This document shows positions 53,097 through 53,623 of a DNA stretch of 53,623 bases, piece by piece (position 1 is the first letter of the stretch; each line of letters begins with the position of its first letter). The position numbers and the translations under genes were made by a program. Origin of the DNA: Marseilla massiliensis (lineage in GTDB: Bacteria; Bacteroidota; Bacteroidia; Bacteroidales; Bacteroidaceae); contig NZ_JACJJG010000012.1 in assembly GCF_016899855.1 (NCBI RefSeq), positions 1 to 53,623 on the forward strand, given 5' to 3'. The notes below the pieces were generated by a model, which saw nothing but the letters and a program-made list of their open reading frames with translations, was not told the origin of the DNA and did not search any database.

Positions 53097-53265
53097 ATGG
53101 CATCGGTAAGGATAAAGTTTCGCCCATCAACCGTAGAGGGCAAGGAATGGTACACTGTATTTCCGGATTATACACAAGTATTCTGTTGACTACATCGTTT
53201 CGGAATACATCAAGCAACCAGATTGTCCTATACTCTTCAACTTCATACGCTCGATGTTTGATTAA
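53097..53265 (+). pseudogene. decayed second integrase, N-terminal fragments
   Basis: The frame from ATG 53097 reads MASVRIKFRPSTVEGKE, the usual start of a common Bacteroidota tyrosine integrase (MASIKVKFRPS-type), then stops at 53189. In the +1-shifted frame 53185-53265 reads VDYIVSEYIKQPDCPILFNF and IRSMFD, like a later part of the same N-terminal region. The gene therefore appears to have lost an internal segment and its frame. Assignment is from memory of the family's N-terminus. Confidence 0.6.
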
Positions 53266-53538
53266 CGTGGCTGTTTTATAAGTATGAAGCGGTGATATTT
53301 TGTAAAATGCTTAATATCAATACCTTAGTTTATGAGTTGTTCGTTTTTAGTCAAACAATGCATGTTTTAGTCAAACATCAAGGATAAAATTTCATCAAAA
53401 AAGTCGGCCAGAAGTACTTTAAATCGGCTGTTTTTACTATCTTTGCAGCGGATTGGAGGTTTTATACTTATAAAGCGGTGATAAACTCCTCCATAGAAAC
53501 AAGAACTAAATTAAGGAACCAACAAAGAATTTTGTGGT
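53266..53538 (+). promoter_or_regulatory. promoter region with tandem operator-like repeats
   Basis: Two direct copies of TTTTAGTCAAACA (53345-53357, 53365-53377), 20 bp apart, lie 61-93 bp upstream of a -7 box TATCTTTG (53438-53445). A second direct repeat, AAGCGGTGATA, occurs at about 53286 and 53474. The leader contains a GGAGG/CCTCC hairpin (about 53456-53493). The layout suggests control by an AraC-like activator. Confidence 0.5.
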
Positions 53539-53613
53539 ATGGAAACGAAAAAAATGAAGCCTGCAACGCTTTGTTCGTCACACCACATAACAACGGTAGG
53601 TAATCGCTGCTGA
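53539..53613 (+). CDS. micro-ORF of 24 codons at the window edge
   Basis: ATG at 53539 gives METKKMKPATLCSSHHITTV followed by GNRC and a stop. It is the first open frame after the promoter at 53438. It could be a leader peptide, a small secreted/modified peptide, or chance; the downstream gene is outside the window. Confidence 0.25.
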   Translation: METKKMKPATLCSSHHITTVGNRC

Positions 53614-53623
53614 GTTTCGTCCG

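Overview
The window reads as a chromosomal segment of a Bacteroidota bacterium, most likely a Prevotella-type member of the Prevotellaceae. The evidence is a SusC/SusD polysaccharide-uptake locus, Bacteroidota-type promoters (TAnnTTTG -7 boxes, several with a TTG/TTTG -33 box 18-20 bp upstream), DUF349 and DUF5683 proteins, lipoproteins with SusD-like signals, and gut/oral Bacteroidales style gene order. No similarity search was run; genus is an inference.

Layout. 0.1-6.3 kb: PH-domain membrane protein and PBP4-type dacB, a conserved hypothetical protein, a carboxynorspermidine/saccharopine dehydrogenase-family enzyme, recA, a SprT-like metalloprotease-fold protein and a small XRE regulator. 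6.5-10.6 kb: alaS, a Crp/Fnr-like regulator and a Gdx/SugE-type SMR exporter. 10.8-13.7 kb: an accessory islet with a tripartite hipB-hipS-hipT system, a MerR-like regulator and a RelE/ParE-type toxin with its antitoxin. 14.0-18.5 kb: a single-chain fused ABC transporter of 1202 residues and a TetR regulator. 19.0-26.3 kb (minus strand): pectinesterase, relA/spoT, LysM lytic transglycosylase, DUF5683, parB, parA. 26.4-29.0 kb: surE, lpxB, flavodoxin-like protein. 29.7-33.7 kb (minus): lipoprotein, cdsA, ftsH, rsfS. 34 kb: tRNA-Gln(CTG). 34.5-44.8 kb: susC, susD, GH43-type lipoprotein, DUF5060-type glycoside hydrolase and a convergent DUF1593 nucleoside-hydrolase-like protein, together a carbohydrate-utilisation locus without a local regulator. 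44.9-48.8 kb: TPR protein, DUF349 protein, CorA. 49.2-53.6 kb: remains of a mobile element with a tyrosine recombinase, a structured leader, an excisionase-like HTH protein, a ParB/DGQHR-like protein and a decayed second integrase.

The most striking feature is a dispersed repeat family. Ten intergenic copies occur, each exactly 81 bp long: four 15-bp quasi-palindromic units (core GGCCGTC or its complement between A-rich and T-rich ends) separated by three 7-bp variable spacers, so the units recur every 22 bp. In two copies the units pair as two consecutive hairpins, with compensatory changes between copies. One copy ends exactly where the recognisable part of the mobile-element integrase begins, and another lies just beyond the element's last genes. 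I know of no described family with this architecture.

Other notable points: hipB is preceded by three operator-like inverted repeats spaced 41-42 bp apart; hipS and hipT are separated by a repeat hairpin that supplies the hipS stop codon; the tetR terminator overlaps its own coding end; there is a G8 tract upstream of the susC -7 box; and a family of low-complexity long hairpins sits directly after stop codons.
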